DNA of 64,000 nucleotides, taken from assembly GCF_013155545.1 (NCBI RefSeq), contig NZ_JABJVV010000012.1, positions 109,413-173,412 on the forward strand, written 5' to 3'. Each line of letters begins with the position of its first letter. The stretch's first letter is position 1. Positions 17,493-26,487 of the stretch are shown here, in pieces. Made by a program: the position numbers and the translations under genes. This DNA comes from Caenimonas soli. Lineage in GTDB: Bacteria; Pseudomonadota; Gammaproteobacteria; Burkholderiales; Burkholderiaceae_C. The notes under the pieces were generated by a model that saw nothing but the letters and a program-made list of their open reading frames with translations, did not search any database and had not been told where the DNA came from.

Positions 17493-19247
17493 CTACCAGC
17501 CCCCCACCCAGCCGTCGAACAGGCCCTCGGGCAGGGTCTGGTCATTCGAGCCGCGGAGGAAGTCGAAGTCGCAGCCGCGATGCGCCTGCTCGACGTGCTG
17601 GTCGTACAGCCTGCGGTAGCCACGCGCGTGCAGGCGCGCTGGCGCCTGCCAGGCTTTGCGCCGGCGCTCCAGCTCCTCGTCATCCACGCACAGTTGCAGC
17701 CGGCGTTCGGCGACGTCGAGTTCGATCCAGTCGCCGTCGCGAACGAGGGCCAGCGGGCCGCCGACGGCTGCCTCGGGCGACACGTGCAGCACCGCGGCGC
17801 CGTAGGCCGTGCCGCTCATGCGTGCGTCCGAGATGCGCAACATGTCGCGCACGCCGCTCTCCATCAGTTTGCGCGGCAGGGGCAGCATGCCCCATTCCGG
17901 CATCGCCGCGCCCACGGGGCCGGCGTTGCGCAGGATGAGCACGCTGTTCTCGTCGATGCCCAGCGCGGGGTCGTCGATGCGGTCGGCGACGGCCTGAACG
18001 TCCTCGAACACCACCGCCCGGCCGCGGTGGCGGAACAGCTTCGGGTCGGCGGCGCAGGCCTTCATCACCGCGCCCTCGGGCGCGAGGTTGCCCTTGACAA
18101 CGACCAGGCTTTCGCCGGCCTTCACAGGCTTGTCCAGCGGGCGGATGACTTCCGTATCCAGCACCTCGGCGGTCTCGATGATCTCGCCGATGGTGCGCCC
18201 GTCGACCGTGCGCGCGTCCAGATGCAACAAGGGCATGAGCGTCTTCAGGAGCGCGGGCACGCCGCCAGCCGTCATCAGCCGCTCAGTCAGATGTTCCCCC
18301 GCTGGCTGGACATTGGCGATGAGCGGCACGCGGCGGGCGATCTCGTCGAAACGCTCCAGCGTCAACGGCACGCCCACTCGCCCGGCGAGCGCCAGCAGGT
18401 GGATGATGGCGTTGGTCGAGCCGCCCACCGCGCACAGCAGTGTGATGGCGTTGTCGAAAGCCCGCGAGTCCAGGATCTCCGCCGGCCAGGGGCCGCCCTC
18501 ACCGGCCAGCCGCACGCTGCGGCGGCCCGCCTCGCGGGCGAAGTGGTCGCGCTTGCGGTCCACCGCGGGCACCATACTGCTGCCGGGCAGCGCCACGCCC
18601 AGCGCCTCGCAAATGGCCGACATCGAAGACGCGGTGCCCATCTCGGCGCAGTGGCCCACCGTGCCCATCACGTTGCGTTCGAAAGTGGCGAAGTCGCATT
18701 GCGACTGGCCGGCGCGCAGCTGGTCGACCAGGCGCCAGACGCCGGTGGCATTGGCCAGTTGGCCGCCGGTGGCCGAGCGCGGCGTCGCCGGACCGCTGGC
18801 CATGAAGACGAAGGGAATGCGGGCGCTCGCCGCGCCCATCAGCAGCGCGGGCTGTGTCTTGTCGCAGCCGCCGAGCAGCGCCACCGCATCGAACGGATAG
18901 CCGCGCAGCGTCTCCTCCACCTCCATCGCGAGCAGGTTGCGAAACGGAAAGGATGTCGGCTTGATGATGTTCTCGCTGATCGACATCAGCGGGACTTCGA
19001 AGGGGATGCCGCCCGCTTCCAGGATGCCGGTGCGCACCTCCTGCGCCAGTGCGCGCAGGTTGAGGTTGCAGGGATTGATGTCGGACCAGGTGTTGAGGAT
19101 GCCGATGACAGGGCGCGTCATCAGGTCCTCGCGGCTCCAGCCCGCCGCGGCCAGCGTGGAACGGTGCACGAAGCCGGGCAAGTCGTCCTTGCGGAACCAG
19201 CGTGCGCTGCGCAGCGGCCGTTGGAATGGGGTGTCGTTGTCGCTCAT
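17493..19247 (-). CDS. IlvD/Edd family dehydratase, sugar-acid (L-arabinonate type) dehydratase-like
   Basis: This 584-residue protein has the three cluster cysteines of the [2Fe-2S] branch of IlvD/Edd dehydratases: WSDINPCNLNLRALA, LLGGCDKTQPALLMG and GTVGHCAEMGTASSM. Its N-terminus (RSARWFRKDDLPGFVHRS) is the usual start of arabinonate/galactonate-type enzymes rather than housekeeping IlvD. It should dehydrate an aldonic acid or related 2,3-dihydroxy acid to a 2-keto-3-deoxy acid, with Mg2+ at the active site. It pairs with the hydroxyacid dehydrogenase downstream and is divergent from the HAD gene at 19467. Confidence 0.88.
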   Translation of the reverse strand: MSDNDTPFQRPLRSARWFRKDDLPGFVHRSTLAAAGWSREDLMTRPVIGILNTWSDINPCNLNLRALAQEVRTGILEAGGIPFEVPLMSISENIIKPTSFPFRNLLAMEVEETLRGYPFDAVALLGGCDKTQPALLMGAASARIPFVFMASGPATPRSATGGQLANATGVWRLVDQLRAGQSQCDFATFERNVMGTVGHCAEMGTASSMSAICEALGVALPGSSMVPAVDRKRDHFAREAGRRSVRLAGEGGPWPAEILDSRAFDNAITLLCAVGGSTNAIIHLLALAGRVGVPLTLERFDEIARRVPLIANVQPAGEHLTERLMTAGGVPALLKTLMPLLHLDARTVDGRTIGEIIETAEVLDTEVIRPLDKPVKAGESLVVVKGNLAPEGAVMKACAADPKLFRHRGRAVVFEDVQAVADRIDDPALGIDENSVLILRNAGPVGAAMPEWGMLPLPRKLMESGVRDMLRISDARMSGTAYGAAVLHVSPEAAVGGPLALVRDGDWIELDVAERRLQLCVDDEELERRRKAWQAPARLHARGYRRLYDQHVEQAHRGCDFDFLRGSNDQTLPEGLFDGWVGGW

Positions 19248-19394
19248 GAAGGGCCCGGGAGTTCCTTGTGGACGGGCGATCTTGAGCGCCGTGCCCGCGT
19301 GGCGCTAGGACGAATTTGGCGTTGCGCCCGAACAGCACAAACAAGCCGCGTGCCGGGCCACTTCCGGTTTTTGCTGTGCCCGCCCTGGACATAA

Positions 19395-19409
19395 CCGCAG
19401 CATCTGCGG
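19395..19409. promoter_or_regulatory. Inverted repeat CCGCAG-CAT-CTGCGG in divergent promoter region
   Basis: A perfect 6-bp inverted repeat with 3-bp spacer lies between the divergent dehydratase (19247) and dehalogenase (19467) genes. GC-rich palindromes are common in such DNA, so the assignment as an operator is tentative. Otherwise the 219-bp gap shows only an AGGAG ribosome site before 19467. Confidence 0.3.
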
Positions 19410-19466
19410 CGGCCGCGGCATAGCATTCCTTCATCACGACAACCCCTTCCACAGGAGCCGTTTTCC

Positions 19467-20135
19467 ATGACCTTCCGCCCGAAGTACATCACGTTCGACT
19501 GCTACGGCACGCTGACCTATTTCCCCATGCACCAGTTGGCCTACGACATCTACGAAGGCCAGTTGCCGCCGGAGAAGATGCGCCTCTTCGCGAAGGACTT
19601 CGCCGACTACCGCTTCGACGAGGTGATGGGCGACTGGAAGCCCTATCTGCAGATCATCCAGTCGGCGCTTCAGCGCACCTGCAAGCGCCACGGCCTCACC
19701 TACCGCGACGAGGACGCGAAGCGGGTCTACGACGCCGTGCCAACCTGGGGCCCGCACGCCGACGTGCCGCATGCGCTCACCCGCATCGCCAAGAAAATCC
19801 CGCTGGTGATCCTGTCCAACGCCATGAACGAGCAGATCCATCACAACGTGGCCAAGCTGCAGGCGCCGTTTCACAAGATCTACACCGCGGAGGATGCCGG
19901 CACCTACAAGCCGCGCCTGCAGGGGTTCGAGTACATGCTCGACCAGCTCGGCTGTGCACCCGAGGACGTCCTGCACGTGTCCGCCAACCCGCGCTATGAC
20001 ATCTTCCCGGCCCAGAACCTGGGTATCGTGAACAAGGTGTTCGTGAACCGCGGCCATGAGCCCCGCCCCGACGAAGCGTGGAGCTTTGCGGAGATTCGTG
20101 ACATCAACGGGTTGCCCGCGCTGGTGGGGCTTTAA
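19467..20135 (+). CDS. HAD-superfamily hydrolase, haloacid dehalogenase type II-like
   Basis: This 222-residue protein carries the HAD motifs: nucleophile Asp in ITFDCYGTL, Ser/Asn in VILSNAMNE, Lys in AGTYKPRLQGFEYML, and SANPRYDIFPA at motif IV. The pattern matches the (S)-2-haloacid dehalogenase branch, which hydrolyses 2-haloacids to 2-hydroxyacids, but many such proteins have other substrates. An AGGAG ribosome site precedes the ATG. The neighbours (2-hydroxyacid dehydrogenase, sugar-acid dehydratase) fit acid metabolism. It is monocistronic or leads into the ABC operon 161 bp downstream. Confidence 0.87.
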   Translation: MTFRPKYITFDCYGTLTYFPMHQLAYDIYEGQLPPEKMRLFAKDFADYRFDEVMGDWKPYLQIIQSALQRTCKRHGLTYRDEDAKRVYDAVPTWGPHADVPHALTRIAKKIPLVILSNAMNEQIHHNVAKLQAPFHKIYTAEDAGTYKPRLQGFEYMLDQLGCAPEDVLHVSANPRYDIFPAQNLGIVNKVFVNRGHEPRPDEAWSFAEIRDINGLPALVGL

Positions 20136-20296
20136 CGGCTCGCCGCACACCATGCCGCCAGCCGTCCGCAAAACCGCAGTTTCAGCCAACCGCTCCAGCG
20201 CGATCGAGACACATTACTAACCGCCCGGTGCTCCAATGCGTCAAGAGCCTCTAAGCCAGCAAACCCGCCAGCCAACTATTCCTACAGGAGACAAGC

Positions 20297-21928
20297 ATGG
20301 GACATGACAAACAGCTCAGCGGCCTGATCGGCCCCGACGAGAGCACGCGAATCCTCGGCGCCTTGCAGCGCGGCGCGAGCCGGCGCGATGTGCTGGCGAT
20401 GTTGACGGCCGGCGGCATGCAGGCGGTTCTGGCCGGCAGCATCGCCGGGATCGCTACGAGCGCGCAAGCGCAAGCGCAAACGCAAACGCCGCGCAAGGGC
20501 GGCCGCATCAAGGTCGCCGGCGCGGCCTCCGGGGCGAGCGACACCTTGGATCCGGCCAAGCAGGCCAACCACACGGACTACATCCGCGGCTTCATGTTCT
20601 ACAACGGGCTCACCTCGCTCGACGGCAACCTGAGGCCCCAGCCCTCGCTGGCCGAGGAGTTCACCACCAAGGACGCCAAGACCTGGGTCTTCAAGCTGCG
20701 CCGCGGCGTCACTTTCCACGACGGCAAGCCGCTCACGCCGCAGGACGTGGTCTTCTCCCTCATGCGCCACAAGAACCCGGCCACCGCGTCGCGCGCCAAG
20801 GTGCTGGCCGACCAGATCGAGGACGTGACCGCCAGCGGCCCGAACGAAGTCACCATCCGCCTCGTGTCGCCCAATGCGGACCTCCCGGTGATCCTGGGTA
20901 CCTACCACTTCCACATCGTCAAGGACGGCACCACCGACTTCAGCGCCGGCATCGGCACCGGGCCCTACAAGGTCAAGGAGTTCAAGCCCGGGGTGCGCTC
21001 CATCGCCGTGCGCAACGAGAACTACTGGAAGCCGGGCCGTCCCTACCTGGACGAGATCGAGTACGTGGGCATCAGCGACGAGCCGGCGCGCGTGAACGCG
21101 CTGCTCACGGGCGAGCTGGACCTGATCGTGCAGGTCAACCCGCGCTCCATCGACCGCGTCAATGCCAGCGGCAAGCACGCGATCTTCGAGACCAAGGGCG
21201 TGTCGTACACCAACCTCATCATGAAGCGCGACGGCGGCCCCGGCAGCAACCCGGACTTCGTGCAGGGCATGAAGCTGCTGTTCAACCGCGAGCAGATGCT
21301 CAAATCCATCCAGCTGGGCCGGGGCATGGTGGCCAACGACCAGCCCATCGGGCCGGCCAATCCCTTCCACTTCAAGGGCCTGAAGCAGCGCCCCTACGAT
21401 CCCGACAAGGCCAAGTGGCACCTGCAAAAGGCCAACCTGGGCAGCGCCGCCATCCCGATGGTGGCCTCCGCGGCGGCCACCAGCTCGGTGGAAATGGCGC
21501 TGGTGCTGCAGCACGCGGCGCGCCAGTCCGGCCTGAACCTGGAGGTGCGCAACATGCCGGCCGACGGCTACTGGTCGCAGCACTGGGCGAAGCACCCCAT
21601 CAGCTTCGGCAACGTCAACACGCGTCCCACCGCCGACCTGGCGCTGACGCTGTTCTTCAAATCCGATGCGCCCTGGAACGAAGCGGGCTGGAAGAACGAG
21701 AAGTTCGACCAGTTGCTGGTAGCCGCACGCGGCGAAACCGACCAAGCCAAGCGCGCGCAGATGTACGCCGACATGCAGGTGATGATCCACAACGAAGGCG
21801 GCATCGGCATTCCGATGTTCCTCTCCAGCCTGGATGGCCACAACAAGAAGCTCAAGGGCCTCAGCCCCATCCCGCTGGGCGGCCTCATGGGCTCGAGCTT
21901 CGCTGAACACGTCTGGTTGGAAGCATGA
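20297..21928 (+). CDS. ABC transporter substrate-binding protein, dipeptide/opine type (SBP family 5), Tat-type signal
   Basis: This 543-residue protein is a close paralogue of the orphan binding protein at 910-2532; most residues match by eye from the Tat motif (SRRDVLAMLTAGG) to the C-terminal FAEHVWLEA. The signal region ends in an Ala-Gln repeat, AQAQAQTQT, encoded by a short GCGCAA-type hexanucleotide repeat near 20461-20490, which could vary in length. It starts a seven-gene operon with overlapping stop/start codons and an AGGAG ribosome site. Periplasmic; it binds a peptide, opine or D-amino-acid conjugate for the DppBCDF-type importer that follows. Confidence 0.93.
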   Translation: MGHDKQLSGLIGPDESTRILGALQRGASRRDVLAMLTAGGMQAVLAGSIAGIATSAQAQAQTQTPRKGGRIKVAGAASGASDTLDPAKQANHTDYIRGFMFYNGLTSLDGNLRPQPSLAEEFTTKDAKTWVFKLRRGVTFHDGKPLTPQDVVFSLMRHKNPATASRAKVLADQIEDVTASGPNEVTIRLVSPNADLPVILGTYHFHIVKDGTTDFSAGIGTGPYKVKEFKPGVRSIAVRNENYWKPGRPYLDEIEYVGISDEPARVNALLTGELDLIVQVNPRSIDRVNASGKHAIFETKGVSYTNLIMKRDGGPGSNPDFVQGMKLLFNREQMLKSIQLGRGMVANDQPIGPANPFHFKGLKQRPYDPDKAKWHLQKANLGSAAIPMVASAAATSSVEMALVLQHAARQSGLNLEVRNMPADGYWSQHWAKHPISFGNVNTRPTADLALTLFFKSDAPWNEAGWKNEKFDQLLVAARGETDQAKRAQMYADMQVMIHNEGGIGIPMFLSSLDGHNKKLKGLSPIPLGGLMGSSFAEHVWLEA

Positions 21929-22881
21929 ACCTGACCATCCTGAAAATGGTGGCCGGCCGCATCCTGACCGGTCTGGGCTCGCTGCTGGCGGTGTCGGCGG
22001 TGGTGTTTGCCATCACCGCCGTGCTGCCCGGCGACGCGGCGGAAGAGAGGCTGGGCCAGGACGCCACGCCCGAGGCCGTGAAGGCCCTGCGTCACGAGAT
22101 GGGCCTGGACCGAAGCCCGGTGCTGCGCTATTTCGACTGGCTGGGCGGCATCGCCACCGGTGACCCGGGCAAGTCGGTGGTCACGGGCGTGCCGGTCGGC
22201 GAGGCGGTCGCCAGCCGTCTGCCCAACTCGCTGCTGCTGGCCGCCGTCACGGCCGCCTTCGCCGTGCCGCTGGCCCTCGGGCTGGGCATCCTGTGTGCCC
22301 TGTGGCGCGGGTCGGCGTTCGACCGCTTCACCAGCATGACCGCGGTGGCGGTGGTTTCCGTGCCGGAGTTCCTGGTGGCCACGCTGGCCGTGCTGGTATT
22401 CGCCGTCCAGCTGAAATGGCTGCCGGCGCTCTCGTACGAGGTGAACCTGTCCTCGCCCGGCCAGATGCTGCATTCGTTCGCGCTGCCTGTGCTCAGCCTG
22501 GGCAGCGTGATCATGGCCCAGATGATGCGCATGACGCGCGCCGCGGTGATCGACCAGCTGGCCGCAGCCTACATCGAGATGGTGCGGCTGAAGGGTGCCA
22601 CCGCCGCCCGCACAGTGCTGTTCCACGCGCTGCCCAATGCGATCGGGCCGATCGCCAACGCGGTGGCCCTCAGCCTGTCGTACCTGCTGGGCGGCGTGAT
22701 CATCATCGAGGTGATCTTCAACTACCCGGGCATCGCCAAGCTCATGGTCGACGGCGTGGTCCAGCGCGACATGCCGCTGGTGCAGGCCTGCGCCATGATC
22801 TTCTGCGCGGCCTATCTGATCCTGGTGATGCTGGCCGACGTGTGCGGCATCGTCGCCAACCCCCGGCTGAGGCACCAATGA
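21925..22881 (+). CDS. ABC transporter permease, DppB type
   Basis: This 318-residue inner-membrane permease has the N-terminal transmembrane helix typical of DppB/GsiC, followed by LPGDAAEERLGQDATPEAV, the periplasmic loop of the family. The EAA loop reads EMVRLKGATAARTVLFHALPNAIGPI. It overlaps the binding-protein gene by 4 bp and the next permease gene by 4 bp. It forms half of the channel with the DppC-type protein. Confidence 0.95.
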   Translation: MNLTILKMVAGRILTGLGSLLAVSAVVFAITAVLPGDAAEERLGQDATPEAVKALRHEMGLDRSPVLRYFDWLGGIATGDPGKSVVTGVPVGEAVASRLPNSLLLAAVTAAFAVPLALGLGILCALWRGSAFDRFTSMTAVAVVSVPEFLVATLAVLVFAVQLKWLPALSYEVNLSSPGQMLHSFALPVLSLGSVIMAQMMRMTRAAVIDQLAAAYIEMVRLKGATAARTVLFHALPNAIGPIANAVALSLSYLLGGVIIIEVIFNYPGIAKLMVDGVVQRDMPLVQACAMIFCAAYLILVMLADVCGIVANPRLRHQ

Positions 22882-23747
22882 GCATCGCGACACTTGTCCC
22901 CCCCACCGCGGTGACCCGCAAGCGCGGCCTGCTCGCGGGCTGGTCGCGCGCCGGTAAACTGGGCCTGGCCGTGCTGGGCTTCTGGCTCATCGTGGCTCTC
23001 GCCGCGCTCTTCCTGGGCGACCAGGCCCTGGGCGAGATGTCCGACGCCGGCGTGTTCCAGGCCATGAGCGCGCAGCACTGGCTGGGCACCGACTACCTGG
23101 GTCGTGACATGCTCGTGCGAATCGTCGCGGGCACGCCCTATACCATCGGCGTAGCGCTGGTGGCTACGCTGCTCGCTTGCGGTGCGGGGGCGCTGCTCGG
23201 CCTGCTGGCCGCGGTCACGGGGGGCTGGGTGGATGCCACCCTCAGCCGCTTGCTGGACACGCTGGTTTCCATTCCCAGCAAGATGTTCGCGCTGGTGGTG
23301 ATTGCCGGCTTCGGCTCGTCGGTGCCGCTGCTGATCGCCGTCGCCGCCATCGTCTATACGCCGGGCTGCTACCGGATCATCCGCTCGCTCGCCGTCAACA
23401 TCAACGCGATGGACTATGTGACCGTGGCGCGGGCGCGCGGCGAAGGCCGCGCCTACATCATGCGCCGCGAAGTCTTGCCCAATATCACGGGGCCGCTGCT
23501 GGCCGACATGGGCCTGCGCTTCGTCTACGCGCTGCGCCTGCTGGCCAGCCTGAGCTTCCTCGGCCTGGGCGTGCAGCCGCCGATGGCGGACTGGGGCTCG
23601 CTGGTGCGCGAGAACCTGGGCGCCTTGCCTGTGGGCGGCGTTTCAGTGCTGGCGCCCGCGCTGGCCATCGCGACCCTGACCATTGCCGTGAACCTGGTGA
23701 TCGACAACCTGCCGGGCCACACCGACGCCGACCGGGAGACACACTGA
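22878..23747 (+). CDS. ABC transporter permease, DppC type
   Basis: The start is the ATG at 22878 overlapping the previous stop (ATGA), giving 289 residues; the open frame continues upstream but that part is a shadow of the DppB gene. The family marker HWLGTDYLGRDMLVRIVAGTP is present, and the EAA loop is VARARGEGRAYIMRREVLPNITGPL. Multiple transmembrane helices. It pairs with the DppB-type permease in the inner membrane. Confidence 0.94.
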   Translation: MSIATLVPPTAVTRKRGLLAGWSRAGKLGLAVLGFWLIVALAALFLGDQALGEMSDAGVFQAMSAQHWLGTDYLGRDMLVRIVAGTPYTIGVALVATLLACGAGALLGLLAAVTGGWVDATLSRLLDTLVSIPSKMFALVVIAGFGSSVPLLIAVAAIVYTPGCYRIIRSLAVNINAMDYVTVARARGEGRAYIMRREVLPNITGPLLADMGLRFVYALRLLASLSFLGLGVQPPMADWGSLVRENLGALPVGGVSVLAPALAIATLTIAVNLVIDNLPGHTDADRETH

Positions 23748-25588
23748 TGGGTGCCACAGTTCTCGTGAACGATCTGCGCGTCGTGGTGCAGGCCGCCGGC
23801 GGCGGCGAAACCGCCATCGTCAAGGACGTTTCCTTCCGCATCGAGCCCGGCGAAGTGCTGGCGCTGATCGGTGAGTCCGGCTCCGGCAAGACCACCATCG
23901 GGCTGGCCCTGATGGGTTACGCGCGACACGGCTGCCGCATCGCCGGCGGCAGCGTGCGCATCGGCGAGACCGACGTGCTGGGCCTGTCGGACGCCGAGCG
24001 GCGCGCGCTGCGCGGGCGGCGCGTTTCGTACGTGGCGCAGAGCGCCGCGGCTTCATTCAACCCGTCGCGCACTATCATGGACCAGGTGGTCGAGACGGCG
24101 CGCATCCACAACCTGATGCCGCGCGAGCAGGCCGAGAAGAAGGCGGTGACGCTGTTCCGCGAGTTGGCGCTGCCGTACCCCGACACGATCGGCCAGCGGT
24201 ATCCGCACCAGGTTTCGGGCGGCCAGTTGCAGCGCCTGATGGCGGCGATGGCGCTGATGAGCGACCCCGACCTGGTGATCTTCGACGAGCCCACGACGGC
24301 GCTGGACGTCACCACGCAGATCGAGGTGCTGCATGCATTCCGGCGCGTGGTGCGCGAGCGCAAGACGACCGGCGTGTATGTGACGCACGACCTGGCGGTG
24401 GTGGCGCAGATGGCCGACCGCATCCTGGTGCTGCGCGACGGCGCGCAGCGCGAGATCGGGTCCACGCCGCAAATCATCAGCCAGCCGCAAGACGACTACA
24501 CGCGCATGCTGATCGCGGCCGCCGATCCGAAGCCGCGCTCCACCGAGGCGCCGGCCGTGGGCGCCCAGCCGCTGCTGGAGATCCGCAACCTCCTGGCGGG
24601 CTACGGCGCAATCGACAAGCATGGCCGGCCGGCTTCGCCGGTGCTGGACGACGTGAGCCTGCGCCTGCACCGTGGCCAGGCCGTGGGCGTGATCGGCGAG
24701 TCTGGCTCCGGCAAGACGACGCTCGCGCGCGTGGTGGCGGGCCTGGTGGCGCCGGCCGGCGGCCAGATCCTGTTCGACGGCAAACCGCTGCCGCGCCTGG
24801 TCGAAGGGCGATCGCGCGACGAGTTGCGTCGCATCCAGATCGTCTTCCAGATGGCGGACACGGCGCTGAACCCGTGCCACACCGTCGGCGAGATCCTGGC
24901 ACGGCCCCTGCAACTGTACCTGGGCCTCAAGGGCGAGGCGCTGGACAGGCGCGTCGCCAAATTGCTCGACCTGGTGCAATTGCCGCAGGCCTGCGCCAAG
25001 CGGCTGCCGGGCGGCCTGTCGGGAGGCCAGAAGCAGCGCGTGAACCTCGCGCGCGCGCTGGCTGCCGAACCCGACCTGATCCTTTGCGACGAGGTGACAT
25101 CGGCGCTGGACACGGTCGTGGGTGCCGCCATCCTGGACCTGCTGGCCCAACTGCGCAAGGAACTGGGCGTGTCGTACATGTTCATCAGCCACGACCTGAA
25201 CACAGTGCGCGCGGTGTGCGACGACATCGTGGTGTTGTACGCGGGCCAGAAGGTCGAGGCCATGGGCCGCGCCGCCTTCAGCCACGCACCGCGCCATCCT
25301 TACTTCCACCTGCTGGCCACCTCAGTGCCCGAGCTGCGCCCCGGCTGGCTGGACCAAGTGGGCGCCGCCCAGCGCGCCGCGCTGCCCCTGGTGCAGGCGC
25401 CGGCCGACCGCACAAGGCTGTGCAGCTTCCTGGACCGTTGCCCGCTCCGCGTGGCCGGGGTGTGCGACAGCAAGATCCCGCCGCGGCGCGAGCTCGAAGG
25501 CGGCGTCGAGGTGTTCTGCCATCGCACCGCCGGCGAGCTGCTTTCGTTGCAAAAGACACCCAAGCCCGCGCACGAGTGCGTGGCCTGA
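23747..25588 (+). CDS. Fused DppD-DppF type ABC ATP-binding protein
   Basis: The 613-residue protein holds two complete ATPase domains in one chain. The first has IGESGSGKTTIGLALMG, VSGGQLQRLMAAMALM and LVIFDEPTTALD; the second has IGESGSGKTTLARVVAG, LSGGQKQRVNLARALAAE and LILCDEVTSALD. The usual C-terminal oligopeptide-transporter segment with clustered cysteines (CSFLDRCPLRVAGVCD) ends the protein. The ATG at 23747 overlaps the DppC-type stop by one base. It powers uptake through the two preceding permeases. Confidence 0.95.
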   Translation: MGATVLVNDLRVVVQAAGGGETAIVKDVSFRIEPGEVLALIGESGSGKTTIGLALMGYARHGCRIAGGSVRIGETDVLGLSDAERRALRGRRVSYVAQSAAASFNPSRTIMDQVVETARIHNLMPREQAEKKAVTLFRELALPYPDTIGQRYPHQVSGGQLQRLMAAMALMSDPDLVIFDEPTTALDVTTQIEVLHAFRRVVRERKTTGVYVTHDLAVVAQMADRILVLRDGAQREIGSTPQIISQPQDDYTRMLIAAADPKPRSTEAPAVGAQPLLEIRNLLAGYGAIDKHGRPASPVLDDVSLRLHRGQAVGVIGESGSGKTTLARVVAGLVAPAGGQILFDGKPLPRLVEGRSRDELRRIQIVFQMADTALNPCHTVGEILARPLQLYLGLKGEALDRRVAKLLDLVQLPQACAKRLPGGLSGGQKQRVNLARALAAEPDLILCDEVTSALDTVVGAAILDLLAQLRKELGVSYMFISHDLNTVRAVCDDIVVLYAGQKVEAMGRAAFSHAPRHPYFHLLATSVPELRPGWLDQVGAAQRAALPLVQAPADRTRLCSFLDRCPLRVAGVCDSKIPPRRELEGGVEVFCHRTAGELLSLQKTPKPAHECVA

Positions 25589-25606
25589 ACCGGACAGAAA
25601 GAACCC

Positions 25607-26476
25607 ATGCACATCGAGCCTGAAGTTTTTTACCGCTTCGATCCGTCAGCGGCCGCCGTGCCCGTGGTCGTGGACGTGTCGCGAAGCGGGCGCTTCTATC
25701 CCATCGACTTCCGCTCCCCCGTGCCGTTCTCGGCGCTGCACGACAACGTTTCCATGTACGTGGACGAGATCTGGAAACACGCGCCGCAATATGGCGCCAC
25801 CATGCTGCAAGCGCTGTTTCCCAACACCTACATCGACGCCAACCGACATGAGCTCGACATCGACCCGAGCCTCATCGAGGGCGAGTGGCCGGTGCCGGTT
25901 CAGTTCGTCTCCAAGAGCGGGCTGGGGTTGCTAAAGACCGTGTCCCGCTACGGCGAGCCGCTGCAGGAGCGCAAGCTGACGGTCGCCGAGGTGCAGCACC
26001 GGCTGGACCGTTACTTCCACCCGTACCACCGCGAGCTGGCCTCGGTGATGGATCGCATGCTCACGGCACACGGTTTCTACTACCAGCTCAGCTGCCATTG
26101 CATGTCGGCCGTGGGCGCGCCCACGCACGCGGATGCCGGCAAGGAGCGCATGGACTTCTGCCTGGGCAACCTGCGCGGCGCGTCCAGCACATCCGAGTTC
26201 ATCGAGTTCGTAGCCGAGGTGATCCGCGCTCAGGGCTTCACCTGCTCGGTCAATACACCGTACACCGGCGGCGAGCTGAATCGTCGCTACGGCAACGCCG
26301 ACGGTACCCGCGAGAGCGTGATGGTCGAGATCAACAAGAGGCGCTTCATGGACGTGGCTTCGTTCAAGAAGAACGAGGGCTTCGATGCGGTCCAGAACGT
26401 GGCGCGTGCAGTGCTGCAGGCCGTGACGCAGCGCGCGCGCGAGCGCATCGGCGCCATCGAGAACCGTTTCATCTGA
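25607..26476 (+). CDS. N-formylglutamate amidohydrolase-like protein
   Basis: This 289-residue protein shows the order of conserved motifs of the FGase family (PF05013): VDVSRSGRFYPIDF, DNVSMYVDEIWKHAPQYGATML, NTYIDANRHELDIDPSLI, and later HCMSAVGAPTHADAGKERMDFCLGN. The family hydrolyses N-formyl- or other N-acyl-amino acids, classically N-formylglutamate to glutamate and formate in histidine breakdown. No other hut genes are near. It lies 18 bp after the ABC ATPase gene and 11 bp before an aldehyde dehydrogenase gene, so it most likely removes an acyl group from, or opens, the imported compound. Confidence 0.85.
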   Translation: MHIEPEVFYRFDPSAAAVPVVVDVSRSGRFYPIDFRSPVPFSALHDNVSMYVDEIWKHAPQYGATMLQALFPNTYIDANRHELDIDPSLIEGEWPVPVQFVSKSGLGLLKTVSRYGEPLQERKLTVAEVQHRLDRYFHPYHRELASVMDRMLTAHGFYYQLSCHCMSAVGAPTHADAGKERMDFCLGNLRGASSTSEFIEFVAEVIRAQGFTCSVNTPYTGGELNRRYGNADGTRESVMVEINKRRFMDVASFKKNEGFDAVQNVARAVLQAVTQRARERIGAIENRFI

Positions 26477-26487
26477 ACTGAACCGAC